60,295 nucleotides of DNA from Microcaldota archaeon (GCA_021828155.1 JAKAST010000002.1:1-60295), one strand, 5' to 3'; counted from the first letter of the stretch, positions 9,643 to 18,101 are shown. Numbers and translations: made by a program. The notes: generated from the letters alone by a model not told the origin.

Positions 9643-9656
9643 CCAGATATTTAAAT
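9643..9656 (-). promoter_or_regulatory. extended TATA box (ATTTAAATATCTGG)
   Basis: Copy of the recurring TATAAATATCTGG-type box, 18 bases before the 182-residue gene. Its TAA is also the stop codon of the gene ending at 9651. Confidence 0.65.
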
Positions 9657-10394
9657 GCTGTTTTTGGCATGCACGGCAGCCGTATGGTCGGAGCGGAGCA
9701 GCGCTATCGAGCGCTCCCAGAGCTCCCTGGGCTCTGTGCGCAGCAGCAGGCGCAGCGTCTTGCCTATGTCTGATCCCTGCAGTGCATTGAGCCTGCCTAT
9801 GAATATGTCGCAGGCCTTCTCTGTACCGTAGTCCTCAAGCAGCCCCCATGCGCCCATGCTGCCCTTGGCAAAGTAACCGCGCACCCTCTCGGCATTCTCG
9901 GAGTCCGGTCCCGCGCCCATAGATGCAAGAACCAGGCGCGCCTGCTCCACGAGCGGCATGAGCCTGAAGCCGTAGTAGAGGGCGAAGAGCCTCGGCGCGC
10001 CCCGTCTCACGGCCTCTAGGAGCGGGCCCTTTGCGTAGAAGCTGGCGCCCCGCACCTCTGCAGCTGCATGCCACAGCTCGACATTGTGCCTGGCCACGCC
10101 CTCGGCAATGTGGAAATCATCGACGTAAATAGGATCTATGCGCAGCTCGCCCCTTGCTGCATCGTACGCGCTTGCGTTGATTACGAAAAGCCCCCGCCCG
10201 TAGGCCATATCGGCGGTGACGAGCACATTTGGCACGCTTGCCTTTATTCCGGCCAGGTGCTCTAGGCACGCAGAGGCGTCTGCCGCGATGCGCTGCGCCC
10301 TCTCTGCCGCATTGTTGAGGATGGAAGGCTCTGCAGTGCCGCCATCGCTTGCGTGCGGCGCGTACGCGGCCTTGCTGGTGGAAAGGCGCAACAT
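9651..10394 (-). CDS. hypothetical protein, mostly helical
   Basis: 247 residues. ATG at 10394 is chosen because GAGGAG lies about 7 bases upstream; an in-frame TTG five codons earlier overlaps that site. AATAAATAGC about 30 bases further up can serve as TATA box. The centre has GRGLFVINASAYDAARGELRIDPIYVDDF, which looks beta-rich, flanked by Ala-rich helices; no membrane segments. No family is recognised. Its stop codon is embedded in the promoter of the next gene, so the two are adjacent but may be transcribed separately. Confidence 0.65.
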   Translation of the reverse strand: MLRLSTSKAAYAPHASDGGTAEPSILNNAAERAQRIAADASACLEHLAGIKASVPNVLVTADMAYGRGLFVINASAYDAARGELRIDPIYVDDFHIAEGVARHNVELWHAAAEVRGASFYAKGPLLEAVRRGAPRLFALYYGFRLMPLVEQARLVLASMGAGPDSENAERVRGYFAKGSMGAWGLLEDYGTEKACDIFIGRLNALQGSDIGKTLRLLLRTEPRELWERSIALLRSDHTAAVHAKNSI

Positions 10395-10493
10395 GCTTCC
10401 GCTCCTCAATGCGCCGTATTGCTATTTATTGGTTGCTGCGGTCAGCAGAGGTCTGCCAGAACGGGTGCACCCGCCGGTCTCAAAGCCCTGTCC

Positions 10494-10820
10494 TCATTCT
10501 GGCAGCTTCTCTATGATCTCGCTCATCTCGGCATAGTGCCTCTTGACTATGCCTTCGGCCTTAGGGCCGAGCATCTTCTCGGTGTTGAGCCTGCAAAGGT
10601 CCATAGCCGCGCGCAGGCCCTCCTTGGTTGGGTTATTGACGTCAACATTGCACTTCCTGAATGCATCTCCTACGAAGAGCTTCACGCGAGCCTTGAGCTC
10701 GCTCTCGGGCACCCTCTGGTTGAGCGCCTCGTTGATCTCCCGGTTAGCGCTCTCGAAGCAGTTGATGAGCCGCTCTACCGCAGTTTCGGGGTCCACGCTG
10801 TTTGTCATGGCATTTGTCAT
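10494..10820 (-). CDS. conserved-looking small helical protein
   Basis: 108 residues, charged, helix-rich, with a well-ordered second half (VDVNNPTKEGLRAAMDLCRL) and two cysteines. The start follows GGCGAT and has a second in-frame ATG four codons later. It looks like a small soluble regulatory or adaptor protein, but I cannot name a family. A separate promoter is expected because the neighbour at 10994 runs the other way. Confidence 0.65.
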   Translation of the reverse strand: MTNAMTNSVDPETAVERLINCFESANREINEALNQRVPESELKARVKLFVGDAFRKCNVDVNNPTKEGLRAAMDLCRLNTEKMLGPKAEGIVKRHYAEMSEIIEKLPE

Positions 10821-10954
10821 AGCATCGCCTGCGCTTGTTTTCCATCGCAGTTCTTGTCTGGGCCATTTTCCAAGGCGCAGCGTAGGGCATGCTCACTCAG
10901 CATTTTTAAACTCTGCGCGCGCGGATTTTGACTCCTATGGAATTTCTGCACAGG

Positions 10955-10963
10955 TTTTTAAAG
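10955..10963 (+). promoter_or_regulatory. TATA box (TTTTTAAAG) with upstream CAGG
   Basis: CAGGTTTTTAAAG lies about 35 bases before the ATG at 10994. The same 13-base string occurs before the ribonucleotide reductase gene (around 50663), so it is probably a strong core promoter (BRE plus TATA) in this genome. Confidence 0.65.
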
Positions 10964-10993
10964 GCGCACTGCACATTAGTCGTGTTGATCAGC

Positions 10994-11233
10994 ATGATAA
11001 ACGCGATAATAGCCGTGCTCGACGAGCAGGAGCTGCTCGTAATACCGAACACGGATGTGCCGCTTGCGGAGCTAGTGGGCAGGAAGGCGCGCTACGTTGA
11101 CAAGGAGGAGAAGGCCTGGCTCGGCAGGGTCGACCGCGTGGCGGAATCGATGCTCTGCGTGAAGCTCGACAGGTGGCCGAGCGGTCTGGGCCAGGGCCAG
11201 ATAATAGAGATATACGAAGAGGGCGACGAATAA
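10994..11233 (+). CDS. small beta-rich protein, function unknown
   Basis: 79 residues starting MINAIIAVLDEQELLVIP. ATG 10994 is preferred over an upstream in-frame ATG at 10928 because the latter lies before the TATA box. The second half (GRKARYVDKEEKAWLGRV ... GQIIEIYEEGDE) alternates hydrophobic and charged residues as in small SH3- or OB-like barrels; that fold guess is inference. It lies 17 bases before the sulfatase-fold gene and is probably co-transcribed with it and the glycosyltransferase. Confidence 0.65.
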   Translation: MINAIIAVLDEQELLVIPNTDVPLAELVGRKARYVDKEEKAWLGRVDRVAESMLCVKLDRWPSGLGQGQIIEIYEEGDE

Positions 11234-11250
11234 ACAGAGCGGGTGGTTCA

Positions 11251-12462
11251 GTGCCCCAGAAGAACAGTAAGCCCAACATCACGATAATAGTGCTCGACTC
11301 GCTCAGGCTCGACGAGTTCAAGGCTCTCAAAAGCGAATCCGACTTAGAGGGTTTCGCAGTCACTGATAAGTGCATCGCACCCTCGCCGTGGACGCTGCCG
11401 TCGCACGCCTCGCTCTTCACGGGCATGTACCCAAGCGAGCACGGCGCGCACGAGACCAAGCGCATCAAGGTATTCGACATAGACGAGATAAAGCTGAGGC
11501 GCAGGACATTCGTGAGCGACCTGAATGACATAGGCTACAAGACCTATGCGATATCAGCCAATCCCTACGTGCACCCCGTATACGGCTTCAGCGAGTTCGA
11601 CTACTTCAAGGAGGAATCCTATTACACTGACCTTGCGGGGCACGCGATAGAGGTGCCGGCGAGGCTCAAGCCATTGCTTGCGAAGTACAGGGAGCGATAT
11701 GGCGGCAATCCCTTCAAGATAGCCCTTGCAATAAGGGATGACCCTGCGCTCATGGGCGAGATTGAGCTCTCAGACTGGTCTGCCACTGCCTACCTCACGC
11801 TGAGGAACCTTCTGAAGAAGGTGCGCGCCAAGATGATAGAGGGCTGGCCGCTCGAGAAGGGCGGCAAGAACACGCTTAGGGCTGTGCGCGAAACGATTTT
11901 CAGGAGGCCGTTCTTCCTGTTCATAAACCTCATGGAGCCCCACGACCCGTACATGTCGGGCAAGGGCAACGACATGAAGTGGTATGCCTCTTTTCTCAAG
12001 GAAGAGCCCAGCAAAGAGCTCGTTGGAAAGTGGAAGAGCCTCTACAGCACGGCCTCCGCAAGGGGCTACAGGTACGCGCTTGGCATAATAGCGAGCCTCA
12101 GGGAGAGGTACGGCGACGACCAGCTTATAATTCTCACGTCCGACCACGGCCAGGCGTTCGGGGAGCACGGCTTCATCTGCCACGGCAGCGAGCTCTACGA
12201 CGAGCTGGTCAGGGTGCCGTTTGCAGTCATGCTGCCGAGAGGGTTTGCCACCAGCAAGGGCCATGGCAGGGCCTCGCTGGTCAATGTCAGGCCCTTCATC
12301 GAGGCAGTGCTCGCGGGCGACCGCAACGCCATGGATAAACTTTTCAGCAGGCGCGTCTACGCCGAGAGCTTCGGCGTTCCGGGCGATTTCATAGCTGTCA
12401 AGGGCATAGATGTCAAGAAGCTCAAGAGGTCTGACAGGCGGCAGAGGAGAGCGTTTCAATGA
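11251..12462 (+). CDS. sulfatase/alkaline phosphatase superfamily enzyme with Thr in the nucleophile position
   Basis: 403 residues of the PF00884-type fold. GTG at 11251 is chosen for GGTGGTT just upstream; the longer frame overlaps the preceding gene. Seen: VLDSLR near the N-terminus (first metal Asp), PSPWTLPSHASLFTG around residue 50 where sulfatases have CxPSR, EPHDPY, and TSDHGQAFGEHG (metal Asp/His) near residue 300. The residue aligned with the formylglycine Cys/Ser is Thr, as in phosphoethanolamine and phosphoglycerol transferases, so a phospho-group transferase or hydrolase acting on glycans or lipids is as likely as a true sulfatase. No signal peptide, so cytoplasmic or peripheral. 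It overlaps the GT4 gene by 4 bases (ATGA), indicating an operon. Confidence 0.85.
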   Translation: MPQKNSKPNITIIVLDSLRLDEFKALKSESDLEGFAVTDKCIAPSPWTLPSHASLFTGMYPSEHGAHETKRIKVFDIDEIKLRRRTFVSDLNDIGYKTYAISANPYVHPVYGFSEFDYFKEESYYTDLAGHAIEVPARLKPLLAKYRERYGGNPFKIALAIRDDPALMGEIELSDWSATAYLTLRNLLKKVRAKMIEGWPLEKGGKNTLRAVRETIFRRPFFLFINLMEPHDPYMSGKGNDMKWYASFLKEEPSKELVGKWKSLYSTASARGYRYALGIIASLRERYGDDQLIILTSDHGQAFGEHGFICHGSELYDELVRVPFAVMLPRGFATSKGHGRASLVNVRPFIEAVLAGDRNAMDKLFSRRVYAESFGVPGDFIAVKGIDVKKLKRSDRRQRRAFQ

Positions 12463-13667
12463 CTAGGCTGCTGCTCATGGAATCCGGCTCGTTCAGCACA
12501 AGAGGGGGCGGCAGCGCAAAGGACACGTACCAGCTCTACAGGCATCTTCGCGAAAAGGCAGGGTACAGCATAGACGTATTCGCGGACTTCGAGCCGTTCG
12601 AGAAGGGCATAGAACACATAGGGCTGGAGAAGCTGCTCGGAAGCGATTACGACATAATCCTGATGAACTCGATACGCGACGCCATTGTCGTGGAAAGGTA
12701 TGTGAGGCTGCACGGGCGCTCCGCTAAGATCCTTTACATAGACAGGGTCGCCGCGGTAACGCACTACTATAGCTCGCCCTCACGGCGCCTCTTCTCAAGG
12801 GTCATGCGCCCCGCCGGCGACCTGGCAGGCGTGGAAAGGCATGTGAACAGCATTACGCGCGCAACGAATGCGCAGATGTTCAAGTCAATCAGGGACTTCG
12901 GCGCGAAGTCTTACGCGCTCAGCCTGCTGGCGGATATGCGTTCCTGGCTTGACTGCTATGTCGGCATAAACGCCGAGATGGCATCGCAAGCGAAGCGCTA
13001 CTTCTCCGGGCGCACGCGCATAGTGTACATACCAATAGCGCCGCACGACCAGTTCGTGGTCAGGCATGAGCGGAAGAGCGGCGCCGCAATAGCCGTGGGA
13101 AGGCTGGAGGAGTCCCAGAAGAAATTCTCGTTCCTGCTCAAAGGGCTGCGGCGCGTTCTCGCTCTGCATCCGGAGCTCGCTGGCAGGGAGCTCGTCAGGG
13201 TGTGCGGCACCGGCCCGGACAGCGCCACCTACTCTGCCATAACTGCGAGACTTGGCATAAAGCGCAATGTGCACTTCATGGGCTACGTGCCTGAGGACAA
13301 ACTGGTAAGGCAGTACAACGCAAGCTCTTTCATGGTGTCTACGTCGGAATGGGAGGGGCTGAGCCACACGTTCATGGAGGCGATGGCATGCGGCATACCT
13401 GTGCTGGCAAACAGCAAAAACAACTCCATAATCTCTTACAGGCCGGTGAGGCGCATAGTGATGGAGGGCCGCAACGGCATGGTCTACAGGTACGGCGATG
13501 TGGACGACTTTGCAGAGAAGTTTTACAGGTTGTACTCCAACCCCAAGCTCTGCGCTGCCCTTGGCAGGCGCGCAAACATTTATGTGCGGCGCACGTTCAG
13601 CAGGGAAAGGATGCTGGCAAAGTACGACTCGCTTCTTAGGTCCCTGGGGCGCAGCCCGCCTAAATAG
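12459..13667 (+). CDS. glycosyltransferase family 4
   Basis: 402 residues. N-terminal half resembles a GT-B acceptor domain (residues 1-190), starting with GSFSTRGGGSAKDTYQLYRHL. The C-terminal donor domain has AIAVGRLEESQKKFSFLLKG, the helix CGTGPDSATYSAITARL, VHFMGYVPEDKL and the retaining-GT signature STSEWEGLSHTFMEAMACG with the conserved Glu (EGLSHTFMEA). It likely transfers a sugar from a nucleotide-sugar to a surface glycan or lipid carrier at the inner membrane face. It is translationally coupled to the sulfatase-fold gene by ATGA. Substrate unknown. Confidence 0.92.
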   Translation: MTRLLLMESGSFSTRGGGSAKDTYQLYRHLREKAGYSIDVFADFEPFEKGIEHIGLEKLLGSDYDIILMNSIRDAIVVERYVRLHGRSAKILYIDRVAAVTHYYSSPSRRLFSRVMRPAGDLAGVERHVNSITRATNAQMFKSIRDFGAKSYALSLLADMRSWLDCYVGINAEMASQAKRYFSGRTRIVYIPIAPHDQFVVRHERKSGAAIAVGRLEESQKKFSFLLKGLRRVLALHPELAGRELVRVCGTGPDSATYSAITARLGIKRNVHFMGYVPEDKLVRQYNASSFMVSTSEWEGLSHTFMEAMACGIPVLANSKNNSIISYRPVRRIVMEGRNGMVYRYGDVDDFAEKFYRLYSNPKLCAALGRRANIYVRRTFSRERMLAKYDSLLRSLGRSPPK

Positions 13668-13707
13668 GTATGCGGCGCAGCCCTATGCCGCCATAGATAT
13701 TAATGCT

Positions 13708-13753
13708 GTGGGTAAATAAAATATTAGTGGGTTATAATTAAAGGATTACCCAC
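13708..13753. repeat. GTGGGTWA repeats with inverted copy at a convergent junction
   Basis: GTGGGTAA at 13708, GTGGGTTA at 13727 and the inverted TTACCCAC at 13746-13753, in an AT-rich spacer between convergent genes. The outer pair could form an 8-bp stem with a 30-base loop; the region may end transcription from both sides. Confidence 0.4.
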
Positions 13754-14967
13754 TATCCCGGTTCGATTATTCCGATTCCCGCGAACATCCCTTTATTGTA
13801 GAGCACAAACCTGCCGAGTTCCGGCGTAATTGCGTATCCTTCCACCGGCACCTTCCTGGAAAGGGTTATATCTGCCTCTACGGCATCCAGGAGCCTCGGC
13901 GGCCCTGGCCTCAGCGCACCCGTTGTTGTGTCGATTACACGCAGCACCCTTACTTTCCTGCAGGGTATGTCTATGCCGTTGAACTTAACGCTCATCGCCC
14001 TCCCGAATGCGCCAGTCACGAACACTCTGAGCCGTATCCTGTCCGTTACTATGGGTCTGCTGCTAATGCCTGATATAATGGTGCCGCGCATCTCCTTTGG
14101 CAGCGTGCCGGCCAGGGCGAGCGCAACGTTATTGCCCGCGTTTCCCACCTTTACGACTGCGCCATTGACAGTTATGCTCCTCACCTTTACTGCAGCGCCC
14201 TTCGGGAGTATTGCCACCATTTCGCCAGCTCTCACGCTCCCGCTCACTATCTTGCCTGCCACAAGGCCTCCAGGCAGCGTGCCCTGGACTGCTATCCTAA
14301 GCATGCCAGTTGCCTTTGGAGTTGCTTTCTTGGCGCTCTCGTAAATCATCTCTACCAGAGGTTTGCCGCCGTACCACCTCATCCTTGCGCTCCTCTTTAC
14401 TGTGTTTTCTCCATCGTATGCAGATATCGGCACGAACGCGACATTGCGTTTATCGAAGCCTATCGCGGATATGAATCTACGCAGGCCCCTCTCTATGGCT
14501 CTGAATCTTTCTTCGTCGTAATTTACTGTGTCCATCTTGTTTACTGCAACAATGAGTCTGTCAATGCCAAGCATGCGCGCTACGAAGAGATGGCGCTTAG
14601 TCTGGCCCCGTATACCCTCGTCGGGCTTCGCGGAAACGAGCAGCACTGCCACCTCGCCGTAGCTAGCTCCGCTTATCATGTTCTTTATGAGCTCCTCGTG
14701 CCCCGGCACGTCGATGAACGCCAATGCCATGCCCCTGTGCTTTATCTCAGCCCTTGTAGTGTCGTATGTCATCTCGTTGAGCCGCTCCTCGGTGAAGCTG
14801 TCGAGGATGAATGCGGGCTCGAAGCCCCTGCCGAGCCTCTTGCTGTACTCTTGCGCCTCCCTTATGCGCACCCTCGTGGCTGCGCCAGTCTGCATCAGCA
14901 GCCGACCTATGAGCGTGGACTTGCCATGGTCCTTGTGGCCCAGCAGCGCTATGTTCCTGACCTGCAT
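13753..14967 (-). CDS. cysN: CysN-like sulfate adenylyltransferase GTPase subunit (EF-Tu/EF1A family)
   Basis: 404 residues of translational-GTPase fold: P-loop GHKDHGKST (residues 10-18), G3 DVPGHEE (about 87-93), G4 NKMD (about 142-145), followed by two beta-barrel domains (VQGTLPGGLVAGKIVSGSVRAG). Alone it could be read as a diverged EF1A, but it directly follows the cysD-type gene with an 11-base gap, and CysN is the GTPase that drives APS formation by CysD. Role: GTP-powered adenylylation of sulfate to adenosine 5'-phosphosulfate. It lacks a fused APS kinase domain. It is the last gene of a four-gene operon. Assignment as CysN rests mainly on context. Confidence 0.8.
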   Translation of the reverse strand: MQVRNIALLGHKDHGKSTLIGRLLMQTGAATRVRIREAQEYSKRLGRGFEPAFILDSFTEERLNEMTYDTTRAEIKHRGMALAFIDVPGHEELIKNMISGASYGEVAVLLVSAKPDEGIRGQTKRHLFVARMLGIDRLIVAVNKMDTVNYDEERFRAIERGLRRFISAIGFDKRNVAFVPISAYDGENTVKRSARMRWYGGKPLVEMIYESAKKATPKATGMLRIAVQGTLPGGLVAGKIVSGSVRAGEMVAILPKGAAVKVRSITVNGAVVKVGNAGNNVALALAGTLPKEMRGTIISGISSRPIVTDRIRLRVFVTGAFGRAMSVKFNGIDIPCRKVRVLRVIDTTTGALRPGPPRLLDAVEADITLSRKVPVEGYAITPELGRFVLYNKGMFAGIGIIEPG

Positions 14968-14978
14968 TCACACACCGT

Positions 14979-15767
14979 TCACATATAACCCAAAGCCCTC
15001 AGCCTCTCCATGGCAGCCTCGTGCTCCTTGTCCATGCTCCTGCCTGAGCGCTCCTCCTGCCTGGTGGTCCTCAGCTCTCTTATTATATCATCTACATTCT
15101 TCGCATTGGACTTCAGCGCGACAGTGCAGTGCGTGCAGCCGAGGCTCCTGTACCTGAAGCCGTTCCTCGAGAAGTAGAGCGGATTTACTGGTATGTGCTC
15201 CCGCTTTATGTACCTCCACACATCAATCTCATTCCAGTCAAGCAGCGGGTGCACCCTCATGTGCTCCTTCGCGTCGAGCTTCGAGGCGTAGTCGTCCCAC
15301 AGCTCCGCGGGCTGGTTCTTGTAGTCCCACCTGAAGTCCCTGTCTCTTGGTGACATGTAGCGCTCCTTCGCGCGAATTCCATGCTCGTCACGCCTTATCG
15401 ACACTATGAGTGCGTCGAATCCGTATTCCTCCAGCAGCTTCTTCAGGGTTTCGGGCTTGTTCCTGCCGCAGCACGCTGAGCCCATGGGATCTGGCTTTAT
15501 CTCGCTGCGCCCCACTATGACCTTGAAGTTCCACTTCTTGGAGAGCCACTCTCTGAAGGCGTACGTCTCTGGAAAATCAATGCCGTTGTCTATGTGGATG
15601 ACCGGGAAGGGTATCTTGCCGAGAAACGCCTTCCTCGTAAGCGCCAGCATGGTGGTCGAGTCCTTGCCCATGCTCCACAGCGCTGCAACATTCTTGAACT
15701 TGAGCTTCGCCTCTCGTATTACGTATATGCTCTTTTCCTCGAGGGGTTTGAGGTCCTGCTCTATCAT
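14979..15767 (-). CDS. cysD: sulfate adenylyltransferase subunit 2 (CysD), PAPS-reductase-like ATP pyrophosphatase
   Basis: 262 residues. Motifs: SMGKDSTTMLALTRKAF (PP-loop, with Met where SGGKDS is usual), FPVIHIDNGIDFPETYAFR, SIRRDEHGIRAKERYMSPRD, HPLLDWNEIDVWRYIKREHI and a C-terminal GCTHCT. These follow CysD closely. It makes adenosine 5'-phosphosulfate from ATP and sulfate together with the GTPase subunit. The ATG at 15767 overlaps the preceding stop as ATGA; a GTG three codons earlier is possible. The last residues, ERLRALGYM, resemble the tail of the RHH protein in the same operon (EKLKALGYA). With no sulfite-forming reductase nearby, the product may serve surface-glycan sulfation. Confidence 0.88.
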   Translation of the reverse strand: MIEQDLKPLEEKSIYVIREAKLKFKNVAALWSMGKDSTTMLALTRKAFLGKIPFPVIHIDNGIDFPETYAFREWLSKKWNFKVIVGRSEIKPDPMGSACCGRNKPETLKKLLEEYGFDALIVSIRRDEHGIRAKERYMSPRDRDFRWDYKNQPAELWDDYASKLDAKEHMRVHPLLDWNEIDVWRYIKREHIPVNPLYFSRNGFRYRSLGCTHCTVALKSNAKNVDDIIRELRTTRQEERSGRSMDKEHEAAMERLRALGYM

Positions 15768-16069
15768 GAGATCCACTCGTCTGCCTTGTTTACTGTAAGC
15801 AAGCCCTTCATGTAGTATGTCGCGCCGACCACCGCGCCCGACTTCTTCTCGGATATCGGTATCTTAACAATTGGCCTCTGCTTGGAGTCGTAGAGCTGCG
15901 CGTACGCCTTCCTTAGATCCTGCGCCCTCTGCAGCTTGCCATTCGGGTAGACTACCTTGTAATACTTTAGCCCGCTCCTGGGCAGGGCCTTCACGAACGC
16001 CTTCCAGTGCCCCTCGCTCTGATCCTTCCAGAGCGCGTCTACTATTGCCTGAATATCTGCTCTTGCCAT
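15764..16069 (-). CDS. small protein of the sulfate-activation operon
   Basis: 101 residues, basic, starting MARADIQAIVDALWKDQ; the middle has YYKVVYPNGKLQRAQDLRKAY and a beta-rich VKIPISEKKSGAVVGATYYMKG. No membrane segment. It lies 7 bases after the RHH gene and overlaps cysD by 4 bases, so it is certainly within the operon. No family is recognised; a DNA-binding or adaptor role for CysD is possible but unproven. Confidence 0.75.
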   Translation of the reverse strand: MARADIQAIVDALWKDQSEGHWKAFVKALPRSGLKYYKVVYPNGKLQRAQDLRKAYAQLYDSKQRPIVKIPISEKKSGAVVGATYYMKGLLTVNKADEWIS

Positions 16070-16076
16070 CCGATCA

Positions 16077-16301
16077 CTATGCGTAACCCAGCGCCTTGAG
16101 CTTCTCCATCACTCCAGCCTTCGCGCCCCTGCCCGACCTCTTCATCTCCATCTCCGATACGGTTTCGCGCATCACATATGTCACGTAGTCTGATACCGAC
16201 GAGAAACCTGTGCTCCTTATATTCGACCTTATGCGCTCGAAGAGCGGAGCCGGGATAGTTATAGTGGTGTACTTTCTCTTCTGAGTCTCCTTTCCCTTCA
16301 T
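16077..16301 (-). CDS. ribbon-helix-helix protein leading the sulfate-activation operon
   Basis: 74 residues from the ATG at 16301 (GGGTG just upstream); an ATG at 16313 would add four residues and could suit a leaderless message. KRKYTTITIPAPLFERIRSN fits an RHH beta-strand and helix A, and FSSVSDYVTYVMRETVSE the turn and helix B. The C-terminus EKLKALGYA repeats the tail of CysD. It probably dimerises and binds DNA; a 7-bp inverted repeat overlaps its own promoter (16320-16339), suggesting autoregulation of the operon. Confidence 0.8.
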   Translation of the reverse strand: MKGKETQKRKYTTITIPAPLFERIRSNIRSTGFSSVSDYVTYVMRETVSEMEMKRSGRGAKAGVMEKLKALGYA

Positions 16302-16319
16302 GGCCGCACCCATTTGCAG

Positions 16320-16350
16320 TTTAATGCAATAACATTAAAATATAAAAAGG
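16320..16350 (-). promoter_or_regulatory. TATA box and inverted-repeat operator of the sulfate-activation operon
   Basis: On the minus strand CCTTTTTATATTTTAA (16335-16350) is a good TATA box. Directly downstream, TTTAATG-6-CATTAAA (16320-16326 and 16333-16339) is a perfect inverted repeat across the expected start of transcription. A repressor bound there would block initiation; the RHH protein encoded next is the obvious candidate. Confidence 0.6.
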
Positions 16351-16377
16351 TTCGCTAAGGCGCCTGCGGACGCCTGC

Positions 16378-17949
16378 CTACCTGCGCACGAATACTGCAG
16401 TGTAGTCCAGAATCCTAGACAGCGGCGCGGCCACGCGGCCCGCGCCGAACGCGCCCCTCAGGAACTCAATGTCGGCAGCGGTTATGCCGCTGAGCGCGGC
16501 CAGCAGAGGCGGGTAGACGATAAACGCAAGCGCAACGTTCGTGAGCAGCGCTATATACCCGAACGAGAGCGCGCTCGACACAGCATAAAGCAGCGCGAAA
16601 AGCAGGACTGATGCTGCTGCAACTCTTGCGGGCTTGCCGAACTCAGGCCTGTAGGACACGCTCCTCCTGAACTCCAGTATGTAGATTACGTCCATGATTG
16701 CTTGGAATATGATGAACACCCCTACAATCATGCCGATAATCTTGAATATCGGCGTGAGCACGAACAAAAGCGCCAGCTCTATTGCAGCGGCGAGCAGCTG
16801 GTACCTGAGGAACTTCCTGACAGCACCCATGCCGAGCAGCATCGTGCTGGCGTAGTTCCATATCACGCCTATCGCAAGGCCCACCGCGACGAGCGAGAGG
16901 TATAACGGCGCATATACATACTTGTGCGAGAATAGTATGAATACTAGGGGCGTCGAGACCGAGACTATGTATGCGACTATGGGTGCGAGGAAGAGCAGCG
17001 TGTAGTACACGCTTCTGTTGAGCGAAGGCCCTATGTGCGCACCCACGCTGTCACGCAAAGCGACCTTGGAAAATGCTGGAAGGAGCACGAACGCCGTGGT
17101 CGAGAGTATTATTCCGACGCCGCCTCCCATCTCATAGCCTATGTTGTAGTTGCCCACCACTGCCGCAGTCACGAAACCTGCCGCGAAGAGCAGTGCGAAG
17201 CTGTATACGCCCTGCGCAACAAGGCTGGACAGGTAGACGGGCGCAGCGAACGAGAGTATGCTCTTGGTCTGCTTGAGGTCGAAGTGAAGGCCCGGCCAGC
17301 CCACGGCGCGCGTAACGAATAGCAGGCCTATGGCAGTTGCAACGACTATGCCTATGCCGAGGCCAGCAACTGCACCCATTATGCCGTAGCCGAGCAGCAC
17401 GAGCGCCGGCGCGGCCGCGAGCTGCACGTACGAGTAAATCATATCTATTATCGCGCCCTCCTTGGCCCTGTCGAGCGCCACAAGCGAGGCCATTGTGAGG
17501 TTGAAGAGCGCCCAGAACCAGACGAGTGCCGCAGCAAGCATGAAGACGTGCGCAAGGTCAGGCTGGTGGTAGAGCGTGCCGGCCACATACCCGCTCACTG
17601 CAACGCCCGCAACCGCCAGTACTGTAGATATAGCTATGGTGGCAATGTAGGCGTTCGAGAGCATCGCCCTCTTCGCGGCCCTGTCATTCAGCTCTACGAG
17701 CTTTTTCCGCATGGCAGTGCCTATGGTGAAGTTGCCGAGAGTACCGAAGAGCGTGTAGAACGCTATAACTATCGAATACAGCCCCCAGTTGGTCACGCTG
17801 AAGAGCCTGGCGAGCACGGCGAAGAGCGCAAGTATGGCTATGGAGCCGAGCACCTGGCCGGTCACGTACACCGCGCCGCTCCTTGCGGTGCGTGTGCCGA
17901 GACCCTTGCCTTCGCCTGACTGCCAGCTTTTCGCTGCTGCCACTGCCAT
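16378..17949 (-). CDS. polysaccharide flippase (Wzx/MATE-like, MOP superfamily)
   Basis: 523 residues, 12-14 hydrophobic segments. A cytoplasmic N-terminus is followed by SGAVYVTGQVLGSIAILALF, the typical opening of polysaccharide biosynthesis flippases, and paired helices throughout (for example LTNVALAFIVYPPLLAALSG near the C-terminus). It probably moves lipid-linked oligosaccharides across the membrane for surface assembly. It lies just upstream of the sulfate-activation operon on the same strand (65-76 bases apart) but that operon has its own promoter. Substrate cannot be told from sequence. Confidence 0.88.
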   Translation of the reverse strand: MAVAAAKSWQSGEGKGLGTRTARSGAVYVTGQVLGSIAILALFAVLARLFSVTNWGLYSIVIAFYTLFGTLGNFTIGTAMRKKLVELNDRAAKRAMLSNAYIATIAISTVLAVAGVAVSGYVAGTLYHQPDLAHVFMLAAALVWFWALFNLTMASLVALDRAKEGAIIDMIYSYVQLAAAPALVLLGYGIMGAVAGLGIGIVVATAIGLLFVTRAVGWPGLHFDLKQTKSILSFAAPVYLSSLVAQGVYSFALLFAAGFVTAAVVGNYNIGYEMGGGVGIILSTTAFVLLPAFSKVALRDSVGAHIGPSLNRSVYYTLLFLAPIVAYIVSVSTPLVFILFSHKYVYAPLYLSLVAVGLAIGVIWNYASTMLLGMGAVRKFLRYQLLAAAIELALLFVLTPIFKIIGMIVGVFIIFQAIMDVIYILEFRRSVSYRPEFGKPARVAAASVLLFALLYAVSSALSFGYIALLTNVALAFIVYPPLLAALSGITAADIEFLRGAFGAGRVAAPLSRILDYTAVFVRR

Positions 17950-18101
17950 CGCCCCTGCAATCGCACTTATAAGGCAAGCATAATGTTTTAGTTTGTTGCT
18001 ACTGGGATATACAGGGCACGCAGGCTCGGCATGCCGACCACGAAGTTAGGCAGGGGCTTCGGTAAGGCCATTTGCAAGGCAATCCAATTTGGTGCAGATA
18101 C

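Noticed and set aside
11770-12459. 229-codon minus-strand ORF
   Set aside because: Antisense shadow of the sulfatase-fold gene.
13753-14967. Translation elongation factor EF1A
   Set aside because: The GTPase motifs fit, but it is shorter than EF1A and sits in an operon directly after cysD, so a CysN role is more likely.
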